Below are positions 51,296 to 60,396 of a stretch of 64,000 bases of DNA, piece after piece; position 1 is the stretch's first letter, and every line of letters starts with the position of its first letter. The notes beneath the pieces were generated by a model. It was given only the letters and a program-made list of their open reading frames with translations, had not been told where the DNA came from and ran no database searches. The position numbers and the translations under genes are program-made. Origin of the DNA: Acrocarpospora phusangensis (GTDB taxonomy: Bacteria; Actinomycetota; Actinomycetes; Streptosporangiales; Streptosporangiaceae); NCBI RefSeq assembly GCF_016862995.1, contig NZ_BOOA01000016.1:62001-126000 (forward strand), read 5' to 3'.

Positions 51296-52219
51296 GTGAT
51301 CGAGAGCCCGCACCTCGACGGACGCGCCGGCATCGACGCGGCACTGGTGAAGCGACTCATCGCGAGCCAGTTCCCGCAGTGGAGCGCCCTTCCCGTGACC
51401 CCGGTCGAGGTCGACGGGTGGGACAACCGCACCTACCGTCTCGGTGACGAGATGACGGTGCGCCTTCCCACCGCCGGCGGCTACGCCCCGGCGGTCGAGA
51501 AGGAAGACCGGTGGCTGCCGGTTCTCGCGCCCTCCCTGCCCGTCGCCATTCCCGCACCCCTGGCGAAGGGAGTGCCGGGCGAGGGGTACCCGTTCAGCTG
51601 GTCGATCCGCCGCTGGCTGGACGGCGAGACCGCCAGCCTCGACCGCATCGACGACCTGCCCGGATTCGCGGCCTCGGCCGCGGGCTTCCTCCTCGCGCTC
51701 CAGCGCGCCGACGCGACCGGCGGGCCGGCGGCGGGCGCCCACAGCTTCTACCGGGGCGCGCCGCCGGCCCGCTACGACGAGCAGACACGCCACAGCCTGG
51801 CCGTCCTGGACGGCCACATCGACACCGCCCTGGCCTCGGCGGTGTGGGACGCCGCACTCCAGGCGGCCCGGTCGGGGCCGCCGGTGTGGTTCCACGGCGA
51901 CTTCGCGAGCGGCAACCTGCTGGTCAGGGACGGGAAGCTGGCCGCCGTCATCGACTTCGGGACGTCGGGCGTCGGCGATCCCGCCTGCGATCTGGTGATC
52001 GCGTGGACGCTGTTCTCGGGCGAGAGCCGGGAGACGTTCCGCCGCGCCGTCGGCCAGGATGCCGCCACCTGGGCGCGGGCGCGCGGCTGGGCCCTGTGGA
52101 AGGCCCTGATCACCCTGGCCGAGGACCTCGGCAAGGACGAACGGCGCGCCGCGATCAGCCGCCACGTCATCGGTGAAGTGCTCGCCGAGCACGCGGGGCT
52201 CAGGCGAAGGCCAGAGTGA
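51296..52219 (+). CDS. APH family aminoglycoside/macrolide phosphotransferase-like kinase
   Basis: Encodes 307 residues. The catalytic loop is WFHGDFASGNLLV (Brenner motif) and the metal loop IDFGTSGVGDPACDLV; VDGWDNRTYRLGDEMTVRLP is the N-lobe. This is the generic choline/aminoglycoside phosphotransferase fold with unknown acceptor; resistance is possible but not shown. TTGCGT (51260-51265), an 18-bp spacer and CACACT (51284-51289) end six bases before GTG 51296. The 3' end overlaps the lyase gene by 20 bp. Confidence 0.88.
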   Translation: MIESPHLDGRAGIDAALVKRLIASQFPQWSALPVTPVEVDGWDNRTYRLGDEMTVRLPTAGGYAPAVEKEDRWLPVLAPSLPVAIPAPLAKGVPGEGYPFSWSIRRWLDGETASLDRIDDLPGFAASAAGFLLALQRADATGGPAAGAHSFYRGAPPARYDEQTRHSLAVLDGHIDTALASAVWDAALQAARSGPPVWFHGDFASGNLLVRDGKLAAVIDFGTSGVGDPACDLVIAWTLFSGESRETFRRAVGQDAATWARARGWALWKALITLAEDLGKDERRAAISRHVIGEVLAEHAGLRRRPE

Positions 52220-54440
52220 TCGACGAGCCGTGGTGATCGGACAGGCGGCCGAAGGTGACCGTGAGCTCGGGGCCGAGGCCGACGTCGGTGACCAGCGCGT
52301 GCGTCCGGAGGATCTCGCGCGCCGGGCGGGACCAGGTCACGGTCAGCTCGGCGAGGTCGCGGCGGGGGTCGGACACGGTCAGGGTGGCCGTGCCGTCGGA
52401 ATGCTCCCGCGCGAGTACGGCGCAGGGCGCGGAAGCGGACAACGGGCCCGCCGTGCCGTCGTTCCAGAAGCTGGCGGCCACGATGCCGAGGGACGGCACG
52501 CGCACGGCCTGCTGACGCGCGGTGTTGGCCAAGACGGTCACCCAGGCGGGGTCGGCGGCGCGGGCCGAGGTCTCGTCCCGGCTCGCCCCGGGGAGAAGCA
52601 TGTAGAAATATCCCGCCGAAGTGGGATCGGTGCCGTGGTCCAGCCAGAGGGTGACATAGTCGCGACGCACGAGGCCGTCGCCGCGTCGCTCCCGTAACGT
52701 CCGGGTTCCCGGCGGCAGGACGTACCCGCCGTGCCCGTCCAGATGCGCCCAGTTCCCTCCCATGACGAGCGAGTTGCCCGTCCTGCGGTTGTCCACGACG
52801 GTCTCGATGGGAACGCCGTCCGCGCCGGCTATCCCCGCGCCCAGGCAGACGACCGCGTCGTCGAGGAACACCCAGGACTTGAAGGCCTCCATCGAACTCT
52901 CCAGGCCGTACAGATGCTGGCCCACCGTCGCGTAGTGGCCGTCGGTCGCGCCGCCCACCCAGCGGCCCGGCGGGCACGTGTCCCCCCACCCCGCCCCCGC
53001 GCCGTCCGGCAGCCGCCGCGTGGACACCGTCGTCCCCGGCAGCCGGTACGGGTCGACGGTCGGCCAGAACGAGTCCGAGTACTGGTCGCCGTGCCCGGCC
53101 GCCCACCAGTAGAGCATCCCGGAACCGGTGTGCCAGCCGCGCAGGTTCTCCCCGTTGCCGTGCTCGTAGTGCCCGATCCGGTCCGAGGCCATGCTGAGGG
53201 CCGCGCACCATCCCGGCCGCCGGTGTACGGCCCGCGCGCTCATCGCCAGCAGCCGGTGCCCGTCCGGTTCGCCCGCCGCCGGGATCGTGTCGTCGGCCAC
53301 GATCGCGGCGAGCCGGGCGTGGAAGCCCAGATCCTCCCGTTCCGCGGCTTCGAGCATGGGCACGTGGGTGTTCCGCCGCTCCCACCCTTTGACCATGCCC
53401 TGCCACCGCGCCCGTACGGCCGGCTCGGCCGTCTCGCCCAGCAGCAGGACCGAGGCGGCGATCTGCCGTCCCCGCTCGTGGTCCCCGAAGGGCCCGCGGT
53501 TGACGCCCCGGCCCCGGACCAGGTCCATGCAGAACCCGTTGTGGACGAACGGCGCGAACGACCGCTCCACCGTGTCGAAGACGGCCCGGTCGGTGATCTC
53601 CCAGGGGGAGCCGCGCAGCACCGCGACCATGGTGGCGACCCCGGCCAGCAGCGTCGACCCGTACGCGCCCTGGTACGGGATGAACGTGTGCTGGATGAAC
53701 GACCCGTCGCGGTAGAAACCATCGCCTTCCTCCACCAGCGGGAAGACGGGGGAGAGGGCGGACACGGCCAGATCCGCCTTCTCCGGATCCGACCGGAGCA
53801 TGGCGCGCAGCAGCATGACCAGGCACAGGTCCACCCGATTGGCTCCGGTGCTGTTGCCGCTGTAGCGGCGCAGCCGCCATTCCGGGACGAAATGGTCCAC
53901 CGCGTCCCGGAGCCGCGCGCTCTGGCGGTCGCCCAGATGCGGTCCGATCAGCACGGCCGCGTCGAGCAGCCGTTTCGGGACGCCGATCTGCCAGTGCCAC
54001 CAGTTGCCGACGGGTTCGGCTCCCGCGGCGTACACCCGCCGCCGGTAGTGGTCGATCCCCGCCGCGACGGCCGCCCCCAGCGCCGCGTCGCCGGTCACGC
54101 CGGTCCCGGGCAGCGCGAACGCCTGCGCCATCTCCCGCAGCCGCGCCGGTGTCGCCACGTACGAAGGAAACGGCAGATCACCCCAGAGCGAGCCGCCGGC
54201 CGGCGCCATCGTGTCCCGGTGCCGCGCCGCCTTCGCCCCGGCCGCCGCCAGCCTGGTCCGGTACGGCTCCGCCGTCACGTCGTACGCGGCCCCGGCGGTG
54301 ACCTCCCGCCACCGCCGCCGTACCCCGATCAGCGAACTGTCCGGTGTGTGCGCGGGCTGTGCCGGGCTCAGCGCCCCGAACATTCCCGCCGCCGTGACCG
54401 CCCCGGCCCGCAGGAACAGCCGCCTGGAATGCCCTCTCAC
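52200..54440 (-). CDS. Tat-exported polysaccharide lyase family 8 (hyaluronate/chondroitin/xanthan lyase-like)
   Basis: Encodes 746 residues. The N-terminus HSRRLFLRAGAVTAAGM is a twin-arginine signal. The alpha/alpha-toroid has NWWHWQIGVPKRLLD (146-160), catalytic Asn201 (TGANRVDL), His251 (DGSFIQHTF) and Tyr260 (QGAYG), with the 50 and 9 residue spacing of pneumococcal hyaluronate lyase. Super-sandwich beta domains follow to the end. It cleaves uronic-acid polysaccharides by beta-elimination. GTG 54440 follows CATAAT (54447-54452, minus strand) by six bases. Confidence 0.92.
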   Translation of the reverse strand: MRGHSRRLFLRAGAVTAAGMFGALSPAQPAHTPDSSLIGVRRRWREVTAGAAYDVTAEPYRTRLAAAGAKAARHRDTMAPAGGSLWGDLPFPSYVATPARLREMAQAFALPGTGVTGDAALGAAVAAGIDHYRRRVYAAGAEPVGNWWHWQIGVPKRLLDAAVLIGPHLGDRQSARLRDAVDHFVPEWRLRRYSGNSTGANRVDLCLVMLLRAMLRSDPEKADLAVSALSPVFPLVEEGDGFYRDGSFIQHTFIPYQGAYGSTLLAGVATMVAVLRGSPWEITDRAVFDTVERSFAPFVHNGFCMDLVRGRGVNRGPFGDHERGRQIAASVLLLGETAEPAVRARWQGMVKGWERRNTHVPMLEAAEREDLGFHARLAAIVADDTIPAAGEPDGHRLLAMSARAVHRRPGWCAALSMASDRIGHYEHGNGENLRGWHTGSGMLYWWAAGHGDQYSDSFWPTVDPYRLPGTTVSTRRLPDGAGAGWGDTCPPGRWVGGATDGHYATVGQHLYGLESSMEAFKSWVFLDDAVVCLGAGIAGADGVPIETVVDNRRTGNSLVMGGNWAHLDGHGGYVLPPGTRTLRERRGDGLVRRDYVTLWLDHGTDPTSAGYFYMLLPGASRDETSARAADPAWVTVLANTARQQAVRVPSLGIVAASFWNDGTAGPLSASAPCAVLAREHSDGTATLTVSDPRRDLAELTVTWSRPAREILRTHALVTDVGLGPELTVTFGRLSDHHGSSITLAFA

Positions 54441-54514
54441 GCCAGAATTATGGCCCGGCCGCGGGCGGCGAGCCCTGCGGCGGAGCACATCGCTCCTGCT
54501 GCCTCGGGTGAGTC

Positions 54515-55336
54515 TCAGTCGGCGTGGGTACGGCCGTTGGCGGTGAGCTGGGCCTGCGGCGCCCGCGCGAGCAGCTGGTCGAGTTTGGCGTTCATCGCGG
54601 CCAGGTCCTGCTTGAGGGCCTCGATGTCGGCCTGGGCGCGGACCTCGGCGGGGGAGGGCTCGGCGTCGTTCATGGCGTTGACCACGACGGCGATGAACAG
54701 GTTCAGGGCCACGAAGGTGGAGATCAGGATGTAGGCGATGAAGAAGACCCACGCCCACGGCTTCTGCTCCATGACCTCCTGGGCGACGTTTCCCCAGTCG
54801 TCCCCCGTCATGATCTGGAACAGGGTGAACAGGGAGGTGGGCAGGGCGTCGAACCGCTCGGGCACGATCTCGCCGAAGAGCTTGGTGGCGATGACCGCCG
54901 CGATGTAGATCATCAGGAGCAGCAGGCCGATGATGGACGCCATGCCGGGCACCGCGGTCAGCAGCGCGCCGACCACGCGCCGCATGCTCGGCACCGCCGA
55001 GACCAGGCGGAGCGCCCGCAGGATGCGCAGCGCCCGCAGCACCGAGGTCGGTCCGGACGCGGGGATCAGGGCCAGCCCGACGATGACCGTGTCGAACCAG
55101 TTCCACGGGTCGGTCCAGAACTCCCGGCCGTACGCGTACAGGCGAGCCGCGATCTCCACGGTGAAGACGGCCAGCGCGACGCGGTCGATGACGTGGAGCA
55201 GGCCACCGGCCCGCTCCATGAGGTACGCGCTGGTCTCGCACCCGATGGTGACGGCGTTCACCACGATGAGGGCGATGACGGCCCGCTGCACGAACCGGTG
55301 TTCCAGGAATTGACGAACCCGCTGCCTAGTCGGCAC
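54515..55336 (-). CDS. voltage-gated cation channel (NaChBac-like single-domain), filter TGDDW
   Basis: Encodes 273 residues with six membrane helices. S4 has Arg at 101, 104, 107 and 110 (SVLRALRILRALRLVSAV). The pore loop is TLFQIMTGDDWGNV (171-184), with TGDDW in place of the TLESW of NaChBac and NavAb. A C-terminal coiled coil (228-258, AEVRAQADIEALKQDLAAMNAKLDQL region) would tetramerise the channel. The two Asp suggest different ion preference, perhaps Ca2+. GGGGAG precedes the GTG. Confidence 0.9.
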   Translation of the reverse strand: MPTRQRVRQFLEHRFVQRAVIALIVVNAVTIGCETSAYLMERAGGLLHVIDRVALAVFTVEIAARLYAYGREFWTDPWNWFDTVIVGLALIPASGPTSVLRALRILRALRLVSAVPSMRRVVGALLTAVPGMASIIGLLLLMIYIAAVIATKLFGEIVPERFDALPTSLFTLFQIMTGDDWGNVAQEVMEQKPWAWVFFIAYILISTFVALNLFIAVVVNAMNDAEPSPAEVRAQADIEALKQDLAAMNAKLDQLLARAPQAQLTANGRTHAD

Positions 55337-55428
55337 GCACCGCTCCCCGGGGGTGAAGGGACACCAATCTCTTGATCATCTTACCGGTCGCAGGACCGGA
55401 GCCCGTGCGCTCACATCCGGAGTCTCGG

Positions 55429-56886
55429 TCAGCCCCCTGGCCGCGTCACCTCACCGAAAGTGTACGATTCTGTACTCAAAGTGAAATGGCCAGGTGGAAC
55501 GGCCCTATCCACCGATGTCCGGATGATGTCCGCCGCCCTGGCTGTCAGCAGCACGCCCGTGACACACGCCACGACCCCCAGGACCCCCGCCAGCACGTCG
55601 GCGTGCCAGTAGTGCGAGAGCCCTCCGGCGCCCCACACGTGGTACGGCGCCATGAGCGCGAAGTAGACGGCGGGCCCGGTGGCCACGCCCATCGCCAGCG
55701 CCTGGGGTCGCGCCCGGTTCCGGACCGCGCATACGATCATGACGGTCAGGCTGGCGCCCACCAGGTAGAAACCCAGCACCAGGAAGATCGGCCGGTACTG
55801 CGTGTCGGTGACGAGCAGCCAGAACCCCGCCCAGAGGGCGAGCGCGGCGGCGGTGAAGTCGAGCCGTCGCAGCCCGGCGGCCAGCGCCGCCAGCCCGGCC
55901 GCCAAGGCGACCAGCAGCGCCCTCGTGGTGACGGACGCGTCGTATCTGCCCGGTGCCGTGAGGGACACCGCGGACTTCTCGTCGAAGCCCAGAGGCCCCC
56001 AGCCCAGCCGGCGCCAGACGCCGTACACGTCCCGGACGGCGATCCCGTCGGCGCCGTTGGCGACCACCACCACATGCCCGCCGGCCACCGGCTGGACCGC
56101 GATCCCCAGCGACTCGACCACCTCCGCGTCCTCGGGCAGGTCCGGCGGGTACGCCCGCCACAGCCGGTCCTGGTCGCCGGGGGAGATCTCCCACGACGTG
56201 GTCCACCGGTCGTTCCCGTACTCCTCGACCTTGAGCCGGCCGGGAACGGTCCGGTAGCAGCGGTTCCCCAGGCAGGCGAGGGACCGCGCGGCCGGGGGAA
56301 TCTCCGGGTCGTGATGGAACCAGGACCTCCCGCCGTTGACGGAGGCCTGCCCGGTCGGGGTGCCGTCGGACGAGGGGCCGCCGTCGCGGACCGCCACGAC
56401 GATCATCACCCCGCGCACCTCGACCGCGTAGGCGCCGGGCGGACTGTACCTGTACTGGCCGGTGGCCGCCACGGCCAGCACGGTGACCGGGACCACCGTC
56501 AGGGCCCGGACCAGGCGGACCGCGCCAGGGTCGGGGTGGTTCCAGACCCACCAGGCGGCGTAGAGGCACGGCAGGGCGACGAGATCGGTGGGGTCCGCGA
56601 GCACCTGGGACGGTCCCCAGACGAAGGTCCAGGCCTGCGAGGCCAGGGCGGCCCCGACCGCCGTGGTCTTGACCAGCGTGAAGACGGCTCCGGTCAGCAC
56701 GATCGCCACCCGGGGGCGGCCGACGAGCAGGTTGAGCAGCGGCGGGGCGACGACCAGCCCGGCGAAGTCGCTGAGCTTTCCCGTCACCACCCCCGGCCAG
56801 AGCGCCTTGAACACGTGGTCGTTGAGCAGCAGGACCGCCACAGCCGCGACGGTCAGCGGATGGCCGAGCCAGGCCACATTCCTCAT
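55429..56886 (-). CDS. hypothetical polytopic membrane protein with extracytoplasmic domain
   Basis: Encodes 485 residues. Three to four N-terminal membrane helices (10-145), a ~170-residue soluble beta-rich domain (about 150-325, with ASVNGGRSWFHHDPEIPP reminiscent of BNR/sialidase-like blades and a Cys pair LACLGNRCYR), and four to five C-terminal helices (335-460) are visible. Family unknown. ATG 56886 is chosen over the longer frame by N-terminal fit. It lies upstream of the channel gene on the same strand. Confidence 0.7.
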   Translation of the reverse strand: MRNVAWLGHPLTVAAVAVLLLNDHVFKALWPGVVTGKLSDFAGLVVAPPLLNLLVGRPRVAIVLTGAVFTLVKTTAVGAALASQAWTFVWGPSQVLADPTDLVALPCLYAAWWVWNHPDPGAVRLVRALTVVPVTVLAVAATGQYRYSPPGAYAVEVRGVMIVVAVRDGGPSSDGTPTGQASVNGGRSWFHHDPEIPPAARSLACLGNRCYRTVPGRLKVEEYGNDRWTTSWEISPGDQDRLWRAYPPDLPEDAEVVESLGIAVQPVAGGHVVVVANGADGIAVRDVYGVWRRLGWGPLGFDEKSAVSLTAPGRYDASVTTRALLVALAAGLAALAAGLRRLDFTAAALALWAGFWLLVTDTQYRPIFLVLGFYLVGASLTVMIVCAVRNRARPQALAMGVATGPAVYFALMAPYHVWGAGGLSHYWHADVLAGVLGVVACVTGVLLTARAADIIRTSVDRAVPPGHFTLSTESYTFGEVTRPGG

Positions 56887-56990
56887 GCCTGGAGAGATGA
56901 CGCGAACCCGCCCCGGGTTCGGGCCGGCCCGCATTCGTGATCGACCGGTGACCCGGCGCTAGGACCGGTAGACGATCTTCTCGCCGTACG

Positions 56991-57851
56991 TCATGACGGC
57001 TGCCGTGCCGCCGGCCACGCCGGCGAACCTCGGGGCTTCTCCTCCGGCGCGACCGCCACCTCGTGGGCGGATCGGGCCAGCCACACCGTGCTGACCACGC
57101 CGAAGGCGGACAGGAGGTGGATGAGGAGCCCGCCGGTCGCGGTGCCGATCACGTAGAGGAAGCCGAAGTTGATAACCGGGCCCGCCAGCGACAGCACGAG
57201 AGAGATCCGGCCGAGGGAGACGGTGATCTCGCTCCAGCGGCCGTCCTCGCGCTGCCCCAGGATGATCATGATCATCCAGCCGATGTGGGCCAGGCCGAGG
57301 GACATCAGGATCTGGGGGGCGCGCACGCCGGGCAGCTCGTCGACCGCGCTGGCGGCCACGGCCACCGCGTTGAGGCCGGCGAGGGTGAGGGCCAGCGCCC
57401 GGAAGGCGCCCGACCGGCCGGTGAGGACCAGGACGAACAGCACCTCCAGCGGGGTCCAGAGCACCAGGGTGAGCAGTTCGACGGCGGTGTCGGGGAGCAG
57501 TAGATCCCGCAGCGTCCAGAGGATGAGGTCATCGGCGACGGCCAGGTAGAGCAGGCGCCGCAGCCAGACGACCCGCCGGTCGGCTGGGCGTTCGCCGCGC
57601 GGCGGAAAGGAGAAGATCTGCCAGAACGCCCAGGCGCGCAGCATCAGCGTCGCGAAGAGCAGGACGAACAGCAGGACGATCGAGTCGTCCAGCTCGGAGG
57701 AGGTGCCGAAGGGGCTGTCGTCCAGGGGATACCAGGTGACGGTCAGCCACAGGGCGTCGGCGCTTCCGGTGACCGCGCTGACCACCGCCCCGACGGTCGC
57801 CGCCGCCAGGTAGAGCCCGACGACGATCAACCTCAAACGGTGACGGAACAC
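56991..57851 (-). CDS. hypothetical polytopic membrane protein
   Basis: Encodes 286 residues with eight or so hydrophobic helices spread across the length, including LIVVGLYLAAATVGAVVSAV and IVLLFVLLFATLMLRAWAFW. No motif identifies a function. GAGGAGAGG lies ~10 nt before the GTG. It is codirectional with the preceding membrane-protein and channel genes, so the three may form a transcription unit, although gaps of about 100 bp leave this open. Confidence 0.7.
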   Translation of the reverse strand: MFRHRLRLIVVGLYLAAATVGAVVSAVTGSADALWLTVTWYPLDDSPFGTSSELDDSIVLLFVLLFATLMLRAWAFWQIFSFPPRGERPADRRVVWLRRLLYLAVADDLILWTLRDLLLPDTAVELLTLVLWTPLEVLFVLVLTGRSGAFRALALTLAGLNAVAVAASAVDELPGVRAPQILMSLGLAHIGWMIMIILGQREDGRWSEITVSLGRISLVLSLAGPVINFGFLYVIGTATGGLLIHLLSAFGVVSTVWLARSAHEVAVAPEEKPRGSPAWPAARQPS

Positions 57852-58040
57852 GCCAGCAACCTCTCCTCAGACCGGAAAGAAGATCATAAGTGCTGGCAAA
57901 TACCGACATTTACCGACTTCGGGGCGGGTCGGTGCGCGCAGCCGACCCCGGCCGCCCACTGATCGTTAACTGGCGAGACATTCCCGGGACAGGTGGCCTC
58001 GTTAGCGTTCCCGCGAGTTTCTACTGAAGGGGATGACGTG

Positions 58041-59153
58041 ATGGGCAAGATGAGGCTGGCCGCCGCCGCGCTCGCGGTGGTCGTGGGAGGCACGCTGATG
58101 GTTCCGGGCAGCGCGACCGCTGACCGTTTCGGCGGTGAGCGGCACGGCGCCGACGCGCCGCTGATCATCGGGCACCGCGGGGCGCCCGCGTTCCGGCCCG
58201 AGCACACGCTGTTGTCGTACGAGGCGGCCGCCAAGATGGGCGCCGACTACATCGAGCCCGACCTGGTCTCCACCAAGGACCACGTCCTGGTCGCCCGCCA
58301 CGAGAACGAGATCTCGGGCACCACCGACGTGGAGAGCCACCCCGAGTTCGCCGGCCGCCGGGTGACCAAGACGATCGACGGCGTGCCGATCACCGGCTGG
58401 TTCACCGAGGACTTCACCCTGGCCGAGCTGCGCACCCTGCGGGCCGAGGAGCGCATCCCCGACCTGCGCCCCGACAACACCGCCTACAACGGCCTCGCCC
58501 TGATCCCGACCTTCGACGAGGTCATCCAGCTGGCCAAGCGGTACGGCGTGGGCGTCTACCCCGAGACCAAGCACCCGACGTACTTCGACTCGATCGGCCT
58601 CTCCCTGGAGGAGCCGCTGCTGGAGACGCTCAACCGGAACGGCTGGGGCGACAGGCGCTCCCCGGTGTTCATCCAGTCCTTCGAGACCACCAACCTGAAG
58701 GAGCTGCGCACCCGCACCAAGCTGCCGATCATCCAGCTCATCAACGGCTCCGGCGCGCCGTACGACCTGGTCGCCGCCGGCGACCCCCGCACCTACAACG
58801 ACCTGGTGACCCCGGACGGCCTCCGCGACATCGCCAGGTACGCCGACGGCATCGGCCCGGCCACCTCCCGGATCGTCCCCGTGGACGCCACCGGCAAGCT
58901 GGGCCAGCCGACCTCCCTCGTCCGGGACGCCCACCGCAGGGGCCTGAAGGTCCACCCGTTCACGGTCCGCGACGAGAACGCGCAGCTGCCGCTGGACTAC
59001 CGGCTCGGCAATCCGGCCAGCCCGGCGTACCCCCGCGCGACCGGCGACGTCATGGGCTGGGTGGAGCGCCTCTTCGAGCTGGGCGTGGACGGCGTCTTCG
59101 CCGACGACCCGGGCCTGGCCCGCGCCACCCGCGACCGCCTGTTCGAGCGCTGA
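58041..59153 (+). CDS. secreted glycerophosphodiester phosphodiesterase (GlpQ-like)
   Basis: Encodes 370 residues. A signal peptide (about 1-27, ending SATA) precedes the TIM-barrel GDPD domain. Catalytic and metal residues are His45-Arg46 (GHRGAPAFRPEHT), Glu54, Glu72 and Asp74 (YIEPDLV) and His87 (ARHENE). GVYPETKHP and QSFE complete the family signature. It hydrolyses glycerophosphodiesters to glycerol-3-phosphate outside the cell; some homologues degrade teichoic acid. GAAGGGG supports ATG 58041 or GTG 58038. Confidence 0.92.
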   Translation: MGKMRLAAAALAVVVGGTLMVPGSATADRFGGERHGADAPLIIGHRGAPAFRPEHTLLSYEAAAKMGADYIEPDLVSTKDHVLVARHENEISGTTDVESHPEFAGRRVTKTIDGVPITGWFTEDFTLAELRTLRAEERIPDLRPDNTAYNGLALIPTFDEVIQLAKRYGVGVYPETKHPTYFDSIGLSLEEPLLETLNRNGWGDRRSPVFIQSFETTNLKELRTRTKLPIIQLINGSGAPYDLVAAGDPRTYNDLVTPDGLRDIARYADGIGPATSRIVPVDATGKLGQPTSLVRDAHRRGLKVHPFTVRDENAQLPLDYRLGNPASPAYPRATGDVMGWVERLFELGVDGVFADDPGLARATRDRLFER

Positions 59154-59172
59154 TCGAGGTCTGATCACGCTG

Positions 59173-59203
59173 CCGCGTGCGGGGAGAGGGGCCCCGCACG
59201 CGG
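59173..59203. terminator. strong bidirectional hairpin between GDPD and quinone-reductase-like genes
   Basis: A perfect 12-bp stem (CCGCGTGCGGGG with its complement) and a 7-base loop lie 20 bp after the GDPD stop, placed between convergent genes. Confidence 0.7.
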
Positions 59204-59247
59204 TCCGGCTCACGGGCGGACGTCCTCCGCCCGTCCCGCCTCGGATC

Positions 59248-59270
59248 GCGGCCCTCGCCGCGAGGGCCGC
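59248..59270. terminator. second hairpin before the quinone-reductase-like stop
   Basis: GCGGCCCTCGC and its exact complement around a single C form a 23-bp palindrome 7 bp after the minus-strand stop at 59277. It probably terminates the minus-strand gene. Confidence 0.55.
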
Positions 59271-59276
59271 GCCCGG

Positions 59277-60194
59277 TCAGTAGGTGATGCCGATCTTGCC
59301 CAGGGTGCCGGCGGCGAAGCCGGCGATCGCCTGGGCGGCCTCCTCCAGCGGGTGGCTGCGGCTGATCGGCACGCGGATCCGGCCGGCGGCGGCGTCCTCG
59401 GCCAGCCGCCGCAGCGTGTCCGGCTGCGGGTCGGCGACCACCGAGACCAGCGCCGGATGCGGGGCGAGGGCGTACCCGAGGGTGGAGGCGATCCGGCCGC
59501 CCTCCGTCAGCAGGGCGGTCAGGGCGGCGGCGTCCCCGGCCAGGTGCACCACGGCGGGCACGCCCCCGGGCGCGATGGCGCGGACCTGGGCGGTCACGTC
59601 GCCGGAGTAGTCGACCACGTGCTCGGCGCCCAGGCCGCGGACGAAGTCGGCCTCCTCGCCCGGCCGCGCGGTGGCGATCACGCGGGCGCCGGCCGCGGCG
59701 GCGTACTGGATGGCGATCGCGCCCACGCCGCCGGTGGCGCCGGAGATCAAAAGGAACGTTCCCGGCTCGGGCTTGGCGGCGGTGAGCGAGTCCAGGGCGG
59801 TGGTCCCGGCCAGGCCGAGCGCGCCGGCGGTGGCCAGGCCGAGTCCTTCGGGGACGGCCGCCATGCCGTACCCGTCGCCGACGCTCAGGTAGTCGCCGTG
59901 CGCGCCGTCGCCGACGAACGGCTTCATCACCACCCCGAACACTTCGTCGCCGGGCGCGAAGCGCACCGCCCCCTCGCCGGTCGCCTCGACCGTGCCCGCG
60001 AAGTCCTTGCCCAGCACGACCGGGAACCGGTGCTCCATGAAGTCGCGCATGCCCCCGGCGAGCACCGCCAGGTCGAATCCGTTGACGGAGGACGCCCGCA
60101 CCTTGACCAGCACTTCGCCGGGGGCCGGCTGGGGCACCGGCAGGTCGAGTAACGCGGGAGGGGAGTCGAAGCCGGGAAGAGCGATGGCGCGCAT
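59277..60194 (-). CDS. NADP-dependent quinone oxidoreductase (zinc-free MDR family)
   Basis: Encodes 305 residues. The GroES-like N-domain (MRAIALPGFDSPPALLDLPVPQPAPGEVLVKV region, VVLGKDFAGTVEATGEG) and the Rossmann domain (LLISGATGGVGAIAIQYAAAAGARVIAT) are typical of QOR/ZTA1-like reductases; no zinc cysteines are present. The substrate is likely a quinone or enone. AAGGGA is well placed for the ATG. GTGTGCACAC lies upstream. Confidence 0.9.
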   Translation of the reverse strand: MRAIALPGFDSPPALLDLPVPQPAPGEVLVKVRASSVNGFDLAVLAGGMRDFMEHRFPVVLGKDFAGTVEATGEGAVRFAPGDEVFGVVMKPFVGDGAHGDYLSVGDGYGMAAVPEGLGLATAGALGLAGTTALDSLTAAKPEPGTFLLISGATGGVGAIAIQYAAAAGARVIATARPGEEADFVRGLGAEHVVDYSGDVTAQVRAIAPGGVPAVVHLAGDAAALTALLTEGGRIASTLGYALAPHPALVSVVADPQPDTLRRLAEDAAAGRIRVPISRSHPLEEAAQAIAGFAAGTLGKIGITY

Positions 60195-60209
60195 GGGGGT
60201 TCCCTTCAG

Positions 60210-60219
60210 GTGTGCACAC
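60210..60219. promoter_or_regulatory. palindrome GTGTGCACAC upstream of the quinone-reductase-like gene
   Basis: A perfect 10-bp palindrome lies 16 bp before the start codon, overlapping the expected leader. Possible operator; short enough to be chance. Confidence 0.3.
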
Positions 60220-60396
60220 GGAGAGTCCTCCGGTTACCACGGAGAATAGGACCTGATCGCTCCCGCCTTCCAGACACGATCGGCCGACTTTCTGGCACGA
60301 CCCCCGACCGCCGCCCGGTGACCCGAAATGGCTAGAGTCGTCAGGCCGGAATCGAGCGTCGACGGTGGGTGAGCGCGGATAGCCAGCTCGGGATCG

